From Lachnospiraceae bacterium (GTDB lineage Bacteria; Bacillota; Clostridia; Lachnospirales; Lachnospiraceae), in assembly GCA_022483465.1 (NCBI GenBank), contig JAKVNF010000001.1, positions 1,364,001-1,428,000 on the forward strand: a DNA stretch of 64,000 nt, given 5' to 3'. Shown here piece after piece: positions 15,763 through 24,705 of this stretch. Within the stretch, counting starts at the first letter, position 1, and every line of letters begins with the position of its first letter. Both the position numbers and the translations under genes were made by a program. The notes beneath the pieces were generated by a model. It made no database searches and had not been told where the DNA came from. It saw only the letters and a list, made by a program, of their open reading frames with translations.

Positions 15763-17874
15763 TTACAGTTCAAACAGCATGTCCTCGTAGGTCGGGAACG
15801 GCCATGCCTTCTTGTCCACCAGCGTCTCCAGCTCATCGCAGGGCTTGCGCAGCCGCTCCATGGCGGGATCGATGGTGTCCTTGTAGTAAAACGACTGCTC
15901 CTTGGCGTCCGTGATGCCCTGGGCCTTGTCCACCAGAGCCTGCAGCTCGTCCAGAGCCTCCTGGGCGGCGTCGATCCGGTCCACACACTTCTGGAGCTTC
16001 TCCGTCTCGTTGTGGAAGATCACGCCGGCATTCGCCGCAGCCGTGATGGTCTCCGCCTGCGCCTTCACGAACTTCATGCAGGCGGGCAGGATCTGCTTCT
16101 GCGCCATGTCGATCATCGTCATTGCCTCGATGTTCTTCGTCTTGGCGTAGTTCTCGTAGATGATCTCCGAGCGGGACTCCAGCTCGGGCTGCGTGAAGAT
16201 GTGGAACTTCTCAAACAGCTTCACGGCCTTGTCCGTGGTCAGAGACGGCACCGCCTCGATCGTGGAGGGGATGTTCGGAAGGCCGCGGCGCGCTGCCTCC
16301 TCCACCCACTCCTTCGAGTAGCCGTTGCCCTCGAAGATGATCCGCTGGTGCTCGGTCATGTTCTTCTTGATCAGGTCATGGACCGCCATGTCGAAGTCCT
16401 GTGCCCCCTCGAGCTCATCTGCCGCGTCGGAGAAGGCCTCCGCCACGATGGCATTGAGGGTCGTGGTGGACGTCGCCATGGAGTCGGAAGAGCCCACCAT
16501 GCGGAACTCAAACTTGTTTCCGGTGAACGCAAAGGGCGAGGTCCGGTTCCGGTCCGTGGCATCCTTGCGGATGTCCGGCAGCGCGGAGACGCCGGTGCGC
16601 AGCATGCCGCCCTTGATGTGGCGGTCGGCGATGCCGGTCTCCACCAGCTGCCGCACCACGTCGTCGAGCTGCTCGCCCAGGAACATGGACACGATGGCCG
16701 GCGGCGCCTCGTTGGCGCCCAGGCGCAGGTCATTGCCCACATCCGAGGCGCTCTGGCGCAGGAGATCAGCGTGGACGTCCACCGCCTTGACGATGCAGGA
16801 GAGAATCAGAAGGAAGCGGATGTTCCGCTCCGGGGTCTCTCCGGGATCGAGGAGGTTGACGCCGGTGTCCGTCGTCAGGGACCAGTTGTTGTGCTTGCCG
16901 GAGCCGTTGACGCCGGCAAAGGGCTTCTCGTGCAGAAGGACCCGCAGGCCGTGGTGCTCCGCCACCCGCTTCATGGTCTCCATGATCAGCTGGTTGTGGT
17001 CGGTGGCCAGGTTGGACTCCTCAAAGACCGGTGCCAGCTCGTGCTGTCCCGGTGCCACCTCGTTGTGCTGGGTCTTGGCCGGGACGCCGAGCTTCCAGAG
17101 CTCCGCGTTCAGGTCCTTCATGAACTCGCCGACCCGCTCGCGGATGACGCCGAAGTAGTGATCCTCCATCTCCTGTCCCTTCGGGGCCGGTGCGCCAAAG
17201 AGGGTGCGGCCGGTGAAGATGAGGTCTGTTCTCTGCAGGTACTCGTTTGCGTCGACCAGGAAGTACTCCTGCTCCGCGCCGGTGCTGGACGTGACCCGCG
17301 TGGACTCGGTGTCGCCGAAGAGCCGCACGATGCGCAGCGCCTGGCGGCTGATTGCCTCCATGGAGCGTAGGAGCGGGGTCTTCTTGTCCAGGGCCTCGCC
17401 CTTGTAGGAGTAGAATGCCGTGGGGATGCAGAGCGTGACGCCGGTTCCCGCCTCCTTCAGGAAGGCAGGGCTCGTCACATCCCAGGCGGTGTAGCCCCGC
17501 GCCTCAAAGGTGGAGCGCAGGCCGCCGGAGGGGAAGCTGGAGGCATCGGGCTCGCCCTTGATCAGGTCCTTCCCGGTGAAGGTGGTGACCATGCGGCCCT
17601 CCTCGTCGGGCATCCCCACAAAGGCATCGTGCTTCTCCGCCGTGATGCCGGTCAGCGGCTGGAACCAGTGGGTGTAGTGGGTTGCCCCGTTCTCCATGGC
17701 CCAGTCCTTCATCGCCTTTGCCATCACGTCTGCGTCGGACAGGGACAGGTCCCCGCCGTTCTTCATGACGCTCATGACGTTCTTGAAGACACTCTTGGGG
17801 AGCCGCTCCTTCATCTTGGCGACGGTAAAGACGTTCCTGCCGTACAGCTCATCAATTCTCACTTTTTCTTCCAT
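15763..17874 (-). CDS. glnN: Glutamine synthetase type III
   Basis: A 703-residue protein, the usual length of GSIII, which forms glutamine from glutamate, ammonia and ATP. Recognisable stretches are [20 protein letters not shown] near residue 60, [13 protein letters not shown] with catalytic Glu residues, [18 protein letters not shown] and [11 protein letters not shown] in the active site, and FRMVGSSDS downstream. Clostridia often rely on this type instead of GSI. GGAGAG lies before the ATG. It forms a minus-strand block with the U32-family gene 31 bases upstream. Confidence 0.96.
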   Translation of the reverse strand: MEEKVRIDELYGRNVFTVAKMKERLPKSVFKNVMSVMKNGGDLSLSDADVMAKAMKDWAMENGATHYTHWFQPLTGITAEKHDAFVGMPDEEGRMVTTFTGKDLIKGEPDASSFPSGGLRSTFEARGYTAWDVTSPAFLKEAGTGVTLCIPTAFYSYKGEALDKKTPLLRSMEAISRQALRIVRLFGDTESTRVTSSTGAEQEYFLVDANEYLQRTDLIFTGRTLFGAPAPKGQEMEDHYFGVIRERVGEFMKDLNAELWKLGVPAKTQHNEVAPGQHELAPVFEESNLATDHNQLIMETMKRVAEHHGLRVLLHEKPFAGVNGSGKHNNWSLTTDTGVNLLDPGETPERNIRFLLILSCIVKAVDVHADLLRQSASDVGNDLRLGANEAPPAIVSMFLGEQLDDVVRQLVETGIADRHIKGGMLRTGVSALPDIRKDATDRNRTSPFAFTGNKFEFRMVGSSDSMATSTTTLNAIVAEAFSDAADELEGAQDFDMAVHDLIKKNMTEHQRIIFEGNGYSKEWVEEAARRGLPNIPSTIEAVPSLTTDKAVKLFEKFHIFTQPELESRSEIIYENYAKTKNIEAMTMIDMAQKQILPACMKFVKAQAETITAAANAGVIFHNETEKLQKCVDRIDAAQEALDELQALVDKAQGITDAKEQSFYYKDTIDPAMERLRKPCDELETLVDKKAWPFPTYEDMLFEL

Positions 17875-17905
17875 GGTGTCATCTCTCCATTCTTTGTCGG
17901 ATTCA

Positions 17906-19168
17906 CTATGACTCTACATCATGTGGCACGGAAATTCTGAGAATATCCCCCTTCTCGGCCGGCTTGTCAAGTACTGCCCAGAGAACCTGCTGGGGATGCG
18001 GGCAGTCCGGGACGGATTCGTCCTCCTCGGTGAAGAGGCCGAGCACTCTGGTCGGGACATCTCTCCCGTCCGGCTTCATGATCTCGATCTCGTCCCCGAC
18101 CCGGAACTTGTTCCGCTGCGTGAACCGGACCCGCCCCGCCGCGTCGACCTCCTCGGCGATGCCGAGCCACACCGACTCAGCTACGTAGGTGTTGCTGTCG
18201 TAGACCATGGAGTCCGCATCGGGTTTGCCGAAGTAAAAGCCGGTGGTGAAGCGCCGGTAGGTGCACTTTTTGATTTCATTCAGGTACCAGGGAAGATTCG
18301 CCCGGTACTTCTCCTCGCTCTCCGTGCAGTCGTCGATGGCCTTCCGATAGGTCCTGGCCACCGTCGCGACGTAGAGCGCGGTCTTCATCCGCCCCTCGAT
18401 CTTGAGGGAGTCAAGCCCCGCATCCAACAGCTCCGGGATGTGGTCGATCATGCACAGGTCCCTGGAGTTGAAGATAAAGGTCCCCCGCTCATTCTCCTCG
18501 ATGGGGAGGTACTCCCCGGGCCTGGACTCCTCCATCACCGCGTATTTCCAGCGGCAGGGGTGGGTGCAGGCGCCCCGGTTGGCATCCCGCCCGGTGAAGT
18601 AGCTCGAGAGCAGGCACCGGCCGGAGTAGGAGATGCACATGGCACCGTGGACAAAGGCCTCGATCTCCAGATCCTGCGGCACATCCCGGCGGATCTGCCG
18701 GATCTCCTGGAGGGAGAGCTCTCTCGCGCAGACGACCCGCTTTGCGCCCTGCCGGGCCCAGAAGCGGAAGGTCCCGCTGTTGGTGTTGTTTGCCTGGGTG
18801 GAGATGTGGATGTCGACGTCCGGGCAGTTCTCCCTGGCAAGGTCAAACATGCCGGGGTCCGCCACGAGCACCGCATCCGGCCGAAGCTCCTCGAGCTCCC
18901 GGAAGTAGGCCGCCGCCCCCGCAAGGTCCGCGTTGTGGGCCAGGATGTTGGCGGTCACATGGACCTTCCTCCCCCGGGCGTGGGCATAGGCGATGCCCTC
19001 TGCCATCTCCTCCGGGGTGAAATTTCTCGCCTTGGCGCGCAGGCCGTAGGCTTCCCCACCGATATAGACTGCGTCCGCGCCAAAGTCCAAGGCGGTTTTT
19101 AAAACCTCCAGGTCCTTGGCGGGACATAAGAGCTCCGGTTTCTTCCGGGGCATGGCTGTCTCACTCAT
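17906..19168 (-). CDS. trhP: U32-family tRNA uridine-34 hydroxylation protein (TrhP/YegQ-like)
   Basis: A 420-residue U32 family protein. The signature is [20 protein letters not shown], then [20 protein letters not shown], with the cysteines that ligate an Fe-S cluster. Once called a collagenase-like peptidase, this branch (TrhP/YegQ) is now known to act in prephenate-dependent hydroxylation of uridine 34 of tRNA. The start overlaps the stop of the trmR-like methyltransferase gene by four bases. Coupling to TrmR supports the tRNA role, since TrmR methylates the product ho5U34. Confidence 0.88.
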   Translation of the reverse strand: MSETAMPRKKPELLCPAKDLEVLKTALDFGADAVYIGGEAYGLRAKARNFTPEEMAEGIAYAHARGRKVHVTANILAHNADLAGAAAYFRELEELRPDAVLVADPGMFDLARENCPDVDIHISTQANNTNSGTFRFWARQGAKRVVCARELSLQEIRQIRRDVPQDLEIEAFVHGAMCISYSGRCLLSSYFTGRDANRGACTHPCRWKYAVMEESRPGEYLPIEENERGTFIFNSRDLCMIDHIPELLDAGLDSLKIEGRMKTALYVATVARTYRKAIDDCTESEEKYRANLPWYLNEIKKCTYRRFTTGFYFGKPDADSMVYDSNTYVAESVWLGIAEEVDAAGRVRFTQRNKFRVGDEIEIMKPDGRDVPTRVLGLFTEEDESVPDCPHPQQVLWAVLDKPAEKGDILRISVPHDVES

Positions 19169-19869
19169 ACATTTTTCTTTCTCACGGAGAGCGCTGCGCC
19201 GTCCCCTTCCTGCAAGAGGAGAGTCTGCAGCCTTTCGTCGTGCGTCAGCTGGTACAGGTAGTCCCGCATCCTCCGGTGGATCGTCCGGTCCCTGCGGCGC
19301 ACCGCAAAGCGGGACTCCAGGATTTCACCGTCCTGAAAGATGTTGTCGGAGAGGAGCACCCCGCCCGGGGCGAGGAGCCGGAGCACCTCCGGCAGAAAGG
19401 CCCCGTACTGGCCTTTGGCGGCGTCCATGAACAGAAAGTCCACGGGGCCCTCTAAGGTGGGCAGAAGCTTGGCCGCATCCCCCTCCAGCAGGGTGATGCC
19501 GTCCGTGCCGGCAAACACCTCTGCCTCTTTTGCCTGCTGGTAATGGAGTCTTGCCTCCATTGCCCGCTCCGGGTCCCGCTCGATCGTCGTGATCCTCGCC
19601 TCTTTGTCCGCGTAGGTGCGCAGAAACAGGGAGGAAAAGCCGGTTGCGGCCCCCACCTCCAGGATGTTCTTTGGATGGCAGAGCTCCAGCAAAAAGCGAA
19701 TCAGGCCCTGGGTCTGCACCCGAATGATCGGGATGCCTTCCGCCAGGGCCTCTTTTTCCCTTTCCTGAAGAAAGGGCGTATTGCTGCCGCCCATGGACTC
19801 CATGAACGTCAGAATGCGCTCTTCCAGCATGGTATCGGTATGACCAAATGTCTCTCGCAAATCTTCCAT
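19165..19869 (-). CDS. trmR: SAM-dependent O-methyltransferase, TrmR-like
   Basis: A 234-residue class I methyltransferase of the methyltransf_3 family. LEVGAATGFSSLFL is the SAM-binding motif I, ITTIERDPERA is motif II and VDFLFMDAAKGQY the metal-site region, as in catechol-type O-methyltransferases. In Bacillus the homologue TrmR makes 5-methoxyuridine at U34. The direct overlap with the trhP-like gene supports this assignment over a small-molecule role. Confidence 0.85.
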   Translation of the reverse strand: MEDLRETFGHTDTMLEERILTFMESMGGSNTPFLQEREKEALAEGIPIIRVQTQGLIRFLLELCHPKNILEVGAATGFSSLFLRTYADKEARITTIERDPERAMEARLHYQQAKEAEVFAGTDGITLLEGDAAKLLPTLEGPVDFLFMDAAKGQYGAFLPEVLRLLAPGGVLLSDNIFQDGEILESRFAVRRRDRTIHRRMRDYLYQLTHDERLQTLLLQEGDGAALSVRKKNV

Positions 19870-19872
19870 GTC

Positions 19873-20334
19873 TCAGCCTGAGAACAGCACCTGCCGCAGT
19901 GCCTTGCCGAGGTCGTTCTCCGCCCCGGTGTCCCCGTCCTCGTAATTCGCCGCCATCGTCTGGAGCAGCTCATCCGGCGTCATGTCGGAGGAGAGCTGGT
20001 AGGTACCCGGCATGATCTCCCCATGCCAGGAGGAAAAGCGCTCCTGGAACGGAAAAACCGAGCTGTCCCGGATGAGTCCGTCGCTCTCCAGAAGATCGCC
20101 GATGTCGTTGACGGTCATGGAGGAGGTGATCTCCACCGAAACCTCGGTACCGGACCCCGCCGGGTCCACGGTCTCCTCGGAGAAGACCGCGTAGCCGATG
20201 GCGTAGGCCTTCTGCGAAAAGCGGACGAAGATCAGAATCAGCACGATGATCAGGACATACTTGAGCATCGTTCCCATGATGTCCAGGAACGTCTTCCGGT
20301 CGTCATATCGGTTTCCCGCCTCAGGTCTTGCCAT
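19873..20334 (-). CDS. MltG/YceG-like membrane protein, short form
   Basis: A 153-residue protein with an N-terminal anchor (MLKYVLIIVLILIFVRF). A LysM-like YceG segment (SSMTVNDIGDLLESDGLIRD) and PGTYQLSSDMTPDELLQTM follow. It lacks the large catalytic part of full MltG (about 340 residues). This short form is common in Lachnospiraceae next to trmR, so it is not an obvious truncation. It probably acts at the cell wall; transglycosylase activity is doubtful. Confidence 0.75.
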   Translation of the reverse strand: MARPEAGNRYDDRKTFLDIMGTMLKYVLIIVLILIFVRFSQKAYAIGYAVFSEETVDPAGSGTEVSVEITSSMTVNDIGDLLESDGLIRDSSVFPFQERFSSWHGEIMPGTYQLSSDMTPDELLQTMAANYEDGDTGAENDLGKALRQVLFSG

Positions 20335-20350
20335 GTTGTGTGCTCCTTCG

Positions 20351-22039
20351 TCAGGTGTTCAGGATCACCGGGAGGATCATCGGACTGCGCTTGGTCTTCT
20401 TCCAGAAAAATTCCGAAAGGCTGTCCCGGACCTCGCTCCTGATCTTGTTCTCATCCGTCACGTCCGCGTCCAGGCAGCCGAAGATTGCCCGCTCTGCCAT
20501 GGCGGTGGCCTCGTTCATCAACACATCCGCCTCCTTGACGTAGACAAAGCCGCGGGAGGTGATGTCCGGTCCGGAGACCAGGTTGTGATCCGCGTCGATG
20601 GCAAACGCCACCACGACGATGCCGTCCTCGGCCAGGTGCTGCCGGTCGCGCATGACCACATTTCCCACATCGCCCACGCCGAGTCCGTCCACGAGGACGC
20701 CCCCGGTGGGGACCTTGCCGGTGACCTTGGCGCTCTTGTTGTTGAGCTCCAGGACGTCGCCAGACTGCAGGATGAAGATGTTCTCCTTCGGCACGCCCAG
20801 CTGCAGTGCGATCTTGCTCTGGGCAATCAGGTGGCGGTACTCGCCGTGCACCGGGATCGCATACTTGGGCTGCACCAGGGAGTAGATGAGCTTGAGCTCC
20901 TCCTGGCAGGGGTGGCCGGACACGTGCACATCCTGGAAGATGACGTCCGCGCCCTTGCGAAGGAGCTTGTTGATCACGTTGGTGACGCTCTTCTCATTGC
21001 CCGGGATCGGGTGAGAGGAGAAGATGATGGTGTCGCCGGGCTTGATCTTGACCTTCTTGTGGGTGTCCTCCGCCATGCGGGAGAGGGCCGCCATGCTCTC
21101 GCCCTGGCTGCCCGTCGTGATGATGACGGTCTTGTTGTCCGGGTAGGATCGGAGCTCGTCGATGCCCATGAGGGTGTTCTCCGGGATCTTGATGCAGCCG
21201 AGCTTCTGGGCGATGTCGATGATCTGGACCATGCTGCGGCCCTCGATCACCACCTTTCTCCCGTACTTGTAGGCGGAATTGATGATCTGTTGGACCCGGT
21301 CCACGTTGGAGGCGAAGGTCGCGATGATGATCCGGGTGTTCTGGTGTTCCTGGAAAATCCGGTCGATGGTGACGCCGACCGTCTTCTCCGACTGGGTGTA
21401 GCCCGGGCGCTCCGCATTCGTGGAGTCGCACATCAGGGCGAGAACGCCCTCCTTTCCGATCTCCGCAAAGCGCTGCAGGTCGATCGCATCCCCGAACACC
21501 GGGGTGTAGTCCACCTTGAAATCTCCGGTGTGGATCACCGTGCCCACCGGCGAGTAGATCGCCAGGGCCGCCGCATCCACAATGCTGTGGTTGGTCTTGA
21601 TGAACTCGACCTTAAACTTTCCCAGCGTCACCGTGTCTCCGAAGTTGACGACGTGGCGCTTCGTGCTGGCGAGGAGGCCCTTCTCCTCAAACTTTCTCTC
21701 AATGATGCCCATGGTCAGGCGCGTCGCATAGATCGGGACATTGATCTTCTGGATCACATAGGGGAGTGCCCCGATGTGGTCCTCATGTCCGTGGGTGATG
21801 ACGAAGCCCTTGACCTTGCTGAGATTGTTCTCCAGATAGGTGACGTCCGGAATGACCATGTCGATTCCGAACATGTCGTCCTCGGGGAAGGCGAGGCCGC
21901 AGTCGACGACAATGATGCTGCCCTCATACTCGAAGGCCGTGATGTTCATGCCGATCTGTTCCAGTCCCCCCAGGGGAATGATTTTCAGCTTGGCATTATT
22001 CTGCTGTTCCCTGCTCAGATGATACCTCCTTTGCTGCAT
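20351..22039 (-). CDS. rnj: Ribonuclease J
   Basis: A metallo-beta-lactamase/beta-CASP nuclease of about 555-562 residues, typical for RNase J. It processes and degrades mRNA in the cytoplasm. THGHEDHIGALPYVIQ is the zinc motif, followed by VIHTGDFKVDY and CDSTNAERPGYTQSE, and the CASP region includes VHVSGHPCQEE. The ATG at 22039 is used here, but an exact AAAGGAGG falls inside codons 3-5 and points to the in-frame CTG at 22018, seven codons later. The gene overlaps the end of ruvX. Confidence 0.95.
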   Translation of the reverse strand: MQQRRYHLSREQQNNAKLKIIPLGGLEQIGMNITAFEYEGSIIVVDCGLAFPEDDMFGIDMVIPDVTYLENNLSKVKGFVITHGHEDHIGALPYVIQKINVPIYATRLTMGIIERKFEEKGLLASTKRHVVNFGDTVTLGKFKVEFIKTNHSIVDAAALAIYSPVGTVIHTGDFKVDYTPVFGDAIDLQRFAEIGKEGVLALMCDSTNAERPGYTQSEKTVGVTIDRIFQEHQNTRIIIATFASNVDRVQQIINSAYKYGRKVVIEGRSMVQIIDIAQKLGCIKIPENTLMGIDELRSYPDNKTVIITTGSQGESMAALSRMAEDTHKKVKIKPGDTIIFSSHPIPGNEKSVTNVINKLLRKGADVIFQDVHVSGHPCQEELKLIYSLVQPKYAIPVHGEYRHLIAQSKIALQLGVPKENIFILQSGDVLELNNKSAKVTGKVPTGGVLVDGLGVGDVGNVVMRDRQHLAEDGIVVVAFAIDADHNLVSGPDITSRGFVYVKEADVLMNEATAMAERAIFGCLDADVTDENKIRSEVRDSLSEFFWKKTKRSPMILPVILNT

Positions 22040-22499
22040 CCTGCGGCGCAGCTGACCCCGAGAGGAGTGCTTTCATCTCCTCCCGGTGGTTTTCCATGTA
22101 CTCCTGCAGGATGATATTCGCTGCAACCTGATCGTTGTACTTCTTATGGTCCTCCCGCGGGATTCCCATCTTGTCGAGCATCTCATCCGCCTCCACCGTG
22201 GTGAGCCTCTCATCGCTCATCACCGTGGGAACCGAGGTGCGCCGCTCTACCCTGTCACGGAAGGCGAGTGCAGCTTCTGCCCGCTCCCCGACAGTATCGT
22301 TCATGTTTAAGGGAAGGCCCACCACAATCAGGCGCACATCGAACTCGGCGACGAGCTCCTCGATGCGCACCAGGGTCTTCCGGATCTTGCCCTCCCGGTC
22401 CCGCCAGATGGTCTCCTTGGGCTGGGCCGTGAGCAGCAGCTCATCGGACAGGGCAACGCCCACCGTCTTCGAGCCGTAATCCAATCCCATCACTCTCAT
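21996..22499 (-). CDS. ruvX: RuvX/YqgF, Holliday junction resolvase-like / pre-16S rRNA nuclease
   Basis: A 167-residue RNase H-fold protein. MRVMGLDYGSKTVGVALSDE is the first acidic strand, VVGLPLNMNDTVGERAEAA the family core and TVMSDERLTTVEADEML the second acidic motif. Homologues mature the 5' end of 16S rRNA. The C-terminal tail of about 25 residues (AAPQDAAKEVSSEQGTAE) extends over the RNase J start. It lies three bases downstream of ireB, in the usual Clostridia order. Confidence 0.93.
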   Translation of the reverse strand: MRVMGLDYGSKTVGVALSDELLLTAQPKETIWRDREGKIRKTLVRIEELVAEFDVRLIVVGLPLNMNDTVGERAEAALAFRDRVERRTSVPTVMSDERLTTVEADEMLDKMGIPREDHKKYNDQVAANIILQEYMENHREEMKALLSGSAAPQDAAKEVSSEQGTAE

Positions 22500-22502
22500 C
22501 GG

Positions 22503-22793
22503 TCAGTTCTCCGGTGCCCAGTGATTGTTGCGGATATAGTCCTCCAAAATTTCTTCCACGAGCTCGTCCCGCTCCACCTTCATGATCAGGCTCCGGGCGC
22601 CCATGTAGTTGGTGATGTAGGTCGGATCTCCGGACATGATGTAGCCCACGATCTGGTTGACCGGATCATATCCCTTCTTGGAGAGTGCCTCATAGACCAC
22701 GGAGAGCACCTTCTTGACGCCGCTCTCCTCATCGGGCTTCACCTTGAAATACTGGGTGCTGCCCAGATCCTCCTCTGACTCATACTGATTCAT
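22503..22793 (-). CDS. ireB: IreB-family regulatory phosphoprotein
   Basis: A 96-residue DUF965 protein. The family core is [20 protein letters not shown] followed by [20 protein letters not shown]. The N-terminal acidic tail contains a Thr in GSTQYF, the equivalent of sites phosphorylated by the IreK Ser/Thr kinase in enterococci. It links envelope stress signalling to cell-wall metabolism in that genus; here the role is inferred from family. It is the first gene of ireB-ruvX-rnj. Confidence 0.93.
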   Translation of the reverse strand: MNQYESEEDLGSTQYFKVKPDEESGVKKVLSVVYEALSKKGYDPVNQIVGYIMSGDPTYITNYMGARSLIMKVERDELVEEILEDYIRNNHWAPEN

Positions 22794-22902
22794 CTCTTCA
22801 CACTTCCTGCGGTATCTGCCGCTCTATATTCCCGGCTCCGGTCCCTCCGGAAGCCGCATTTCTCCATATACTTCGCTATTCTACAATAAACACAGGGGGG
22901 AT

Positions 22903-24261
22903 TCAATCATCCGGGTCAAGAAGGACGTAGGGCGTCCCCGCAACAAGCCCGGTGACCATACCCTGCACAAGGCGTCCCTCCCCGGCGCCGGGGATCTTCT
23001 CTGCCGGCACGAGGCCCTCCACATAGCGCTTCGTGTGCCCCGTGTAAAAGGTCTTTCCGCCCCGGACAAGGGGCTCCTCGAGAAGGAGCTCCTCCCGCTC
23101 CCCGACAAAGCGGGTGCGGTACGCCTTTGCCTGCGCCCTGGTGAGGGCGAGGAGCTCTTTGCTGCGCGCGGTCTTGATCTCATCGCTCTGCTGATTTGGA
23201 AGAGACGCCGCCACGGTCCCGTGGCGGACCGAATACTTGAACACGTGGATCTCGTAGAAGCCGATCTCCTCGCAGAACTTCCGGCTTGCCGCAAACTCCG
23301 CGTCGGTCTCCCCGGGAAAGCCCACGATCACATCGGTGGTGATGGCGGGGCGGTCAAAGTGGGCCCGCAGCCGCTCCACCCCCTCCCGGTACTCGGCCGC
23401 TGTGTAGTGCCGGTTCATGCGGCGGAGGGTCTCGTCACACCCCGACTGCAGGGAGAGGTGAAAGTGAGGACAGACCTTAGAGAGCCCCGCAATGCCGGAG
23501 ACGAAGCGCTCGGTCATGATCCGCGGCTCCAGGGAACCCAGGCGGATCCGCTCGATGCCTGCAACGAGCTGCAGGCGCTGCATGAGGTCCAGCAGTGCCT
23601 CCTCCGGGTCCTCGCCCCGGTCCTTTCCAAAGGAGCAGACGTGGATGCCGGTCAGGACCACCTCCTTCACCCCCTCGGCTGCCAGTCCCTTGACCTCCTC
23701 CGTGATCTCCTGGGGATCCCGGGAGCGGATTCTGCCCCGGGCGTAGGGGATGATGCAGTAGGAGCAAAACTGGTTGCAGCCATCCTGGATCTTGATGTAG
23801 GCCCGGGTGTGTCCGGGGGTGTCCAGGTGCATGGACTCAAAGGCGGGATTTTGGTTCAGCGCCCCGTCCACGGTCTCCCCGGAGAGGGTCTTGTCCTCCT
23901 CTTTTCCCGCCTGCCTGTCCGCAAGGTAGTCCATCAGGATCTTTGCGATCTCCCCCTTCCGGTTGTTTCCGATCGCCAGATCGATACAGGAGTCCTGCTC
24001 CACCTCCTTCGGGTCGGTCTCCACGTAGCAGCCCACCGCCACCACGACGGCGCCGGGATTCTGCTTCTTGGCCCGGTGGATCATCTGCCGGCTCTTCCGG
24101 TCCGCGATGTTGGTCACGGTGCAGGTGTTGATCACGTAGACGTCCGCCGGCTCCTCAAAGGGCACGATCTCGTACCCCGCCTGCCGCAGCTGCTGCGTCA
24201 TCACGTCCAGTTCATATCCGTTCACCTTGCAGCCCAGGTTGTGAAGGGCAGCTCTTCTCAT
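22903..24261 (-). CDS. mtaB: tRNA t6A37 methylthiotransferase MtaB
   Basis: A 452-residue radical-SAM methylthiotransferase. The N-terminal UPF0004 domain has NLGCKVNGYELD, NTCTVTNIADRKSRQ and GCYVETDP with the three auxiliary-cluster Cys. The radical-SAM motif is QDGCNQFCSYCIIPYARG (CxxxCxxC). A TRAM-like domain ends the protein (RTRFVGEREELLLEEP). The NTCTVT-type motif and length favour MtaB over MiaB. It methylthiolates t6A37 in tRNA-Lys. It is divergent from the HPr-like gene. Confidence 0.93.
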   Translation of the reverse strand: MRRAALHNLGCKVNGYELDVMTQQLRQAGYEIVPFEEPADVYVINTCTVTNIADRKSRQMIHRAKKQNPGAVVVAVGCYVETDPKEVEQDSCIDLAIGNNRKGEIAKILMDYLADRQAGKEEDKTLSGETVDGALNQNPAFESMHLDTPGHTRAYIKIQDGCNQFCSYCIIPYARGRIRSRDPQEITEEVKGLAAEGVKEVVLTGIHVCSFGKDRGEDPEEALLDLMQRLQLVAGIERIRLGSLEPRIMTERFVSGIAGLSKVCPHFHLSLQSGCDETLRRMNRHYTAAEYREGVERLRAHFDRPAITTDVIVGFPGETDAEFAASRKFCEEIGFYEIHVFKYSVRHGTVAASLPNQQSDEIKTARSKELLALTRAQAKAYRTRFVGEREELLLEEPLVRGGKTFYTGHTKRYVEGLVPAEKIPGAGEGRLVQGMVTGLVAGTPYVLLDPDD

Positions 24262-24295
24262 GCAGTTTCCTCCGCTTTTCCGTCCCCCCGCCGCA

Positions 24296-24324
24296 TTGAC
24301 AACCGGCCGATTCGACCGTAGTAT
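24296..24324 (+). promoter_or_regulatory. Promoter of the HPr-like gene
   Basis: A perfect TTGACA (24296-24301), a 17-bp spacer and TAGTAT (24319-24324), 39 bases before the ATG at 24363. This predicts strong, probably constitutive expression. Confidence 0.82.
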
Positions 24325-24362
24325 TAAAGAAAGCGATTCAGCACACCAAGGAGGTTGGCCTC

Positions 24363-24593
24363 ATGAAGACGGTTAAAATTTCATTGAATTCTATTGACAA
24401 GGTAAAGTCCTTTGTCAACGATATCACAAAGTTTGATTACGATTTTGATCTTGTGTCCGGCAGATATGTCATCGATGCCAAGTCCATCATGGGCATCTTC
24501 TCCCTGGATCTGTCCAAGCCGATCGACCTGAACATCCACGCAGAGGACAACGTCGACGAGATCATGGAAGTCTTAAAGCCCTATCTCGTCTGA
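24363..24593 (+). CDS. HPr-like protein lacking the phosphotransfer histidine
   Basis: A 76-residue HPr-fold protein starting MKTVKISLNSIDKVKSFVND. The position of the PTS active-site His (in GxHARP) is occupied by the unrelated stretch SIDKVKSFV, so it cannot carry phosphate for sugar transport. The regulatory region DAKSIMGIFSLDLS around Ser-46 is intact. It may be a substrate of the HPr kinase encoded at 45.7 kb; that is an inference. GGAGG precedes the ATG. It is monocistronic behind a consensus promoter with a terminator after it. Confidence 0.88.
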   Translation: MKTVKISLNSIDKVKSFVNDITKFDYDFDLVSGRYVIDAKSIMGIFSLDLSKPIDLNIHAEDNVDEIMEVLKPYLV

Positions 24594-24621
24594 GCATCCG
24601 TTCCACAATAAAAGCATGACA

Positions 24622-24650
24622 GACCTCTGCAGCGCAGGGGTTTGTTTTTT
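24622..24650 (+). terminator. Rho-independent terminator of the HPr-like gene
   Basis: CCTCTGC pairs with GCAGGGG (one wobble) around a short loop, followed by TTTGTTTTTT. Confidence 0.8.
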
Positions 24651-24668
24651 GCACCCTGAAACAGAAAG

Positions 24669-24705
24669 AGAGGGTCTCTCCCAAACCGAGAGACCCTCTT
24701 TTTTT
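24669..24705. terminator. Intergenic bidirectional terminator
   Basis: AGAGGGTCTCTC and GAGAGACCCTCT form a perfect 12-bp stem with seven T on the plus side. Towards the minus strand it directly follows the thiI stop, with a weaker CTTTCTGTTTC tract, so it probably also ends thiI. Confidence 0.85.

Noticed and set aside
20246-22114. 622-residue plus-strand ORF
   Set aside because: Antisense of RNase J; His/Asp/Val-rich composition typical of reverse-complemented GC-rich coding sequence.
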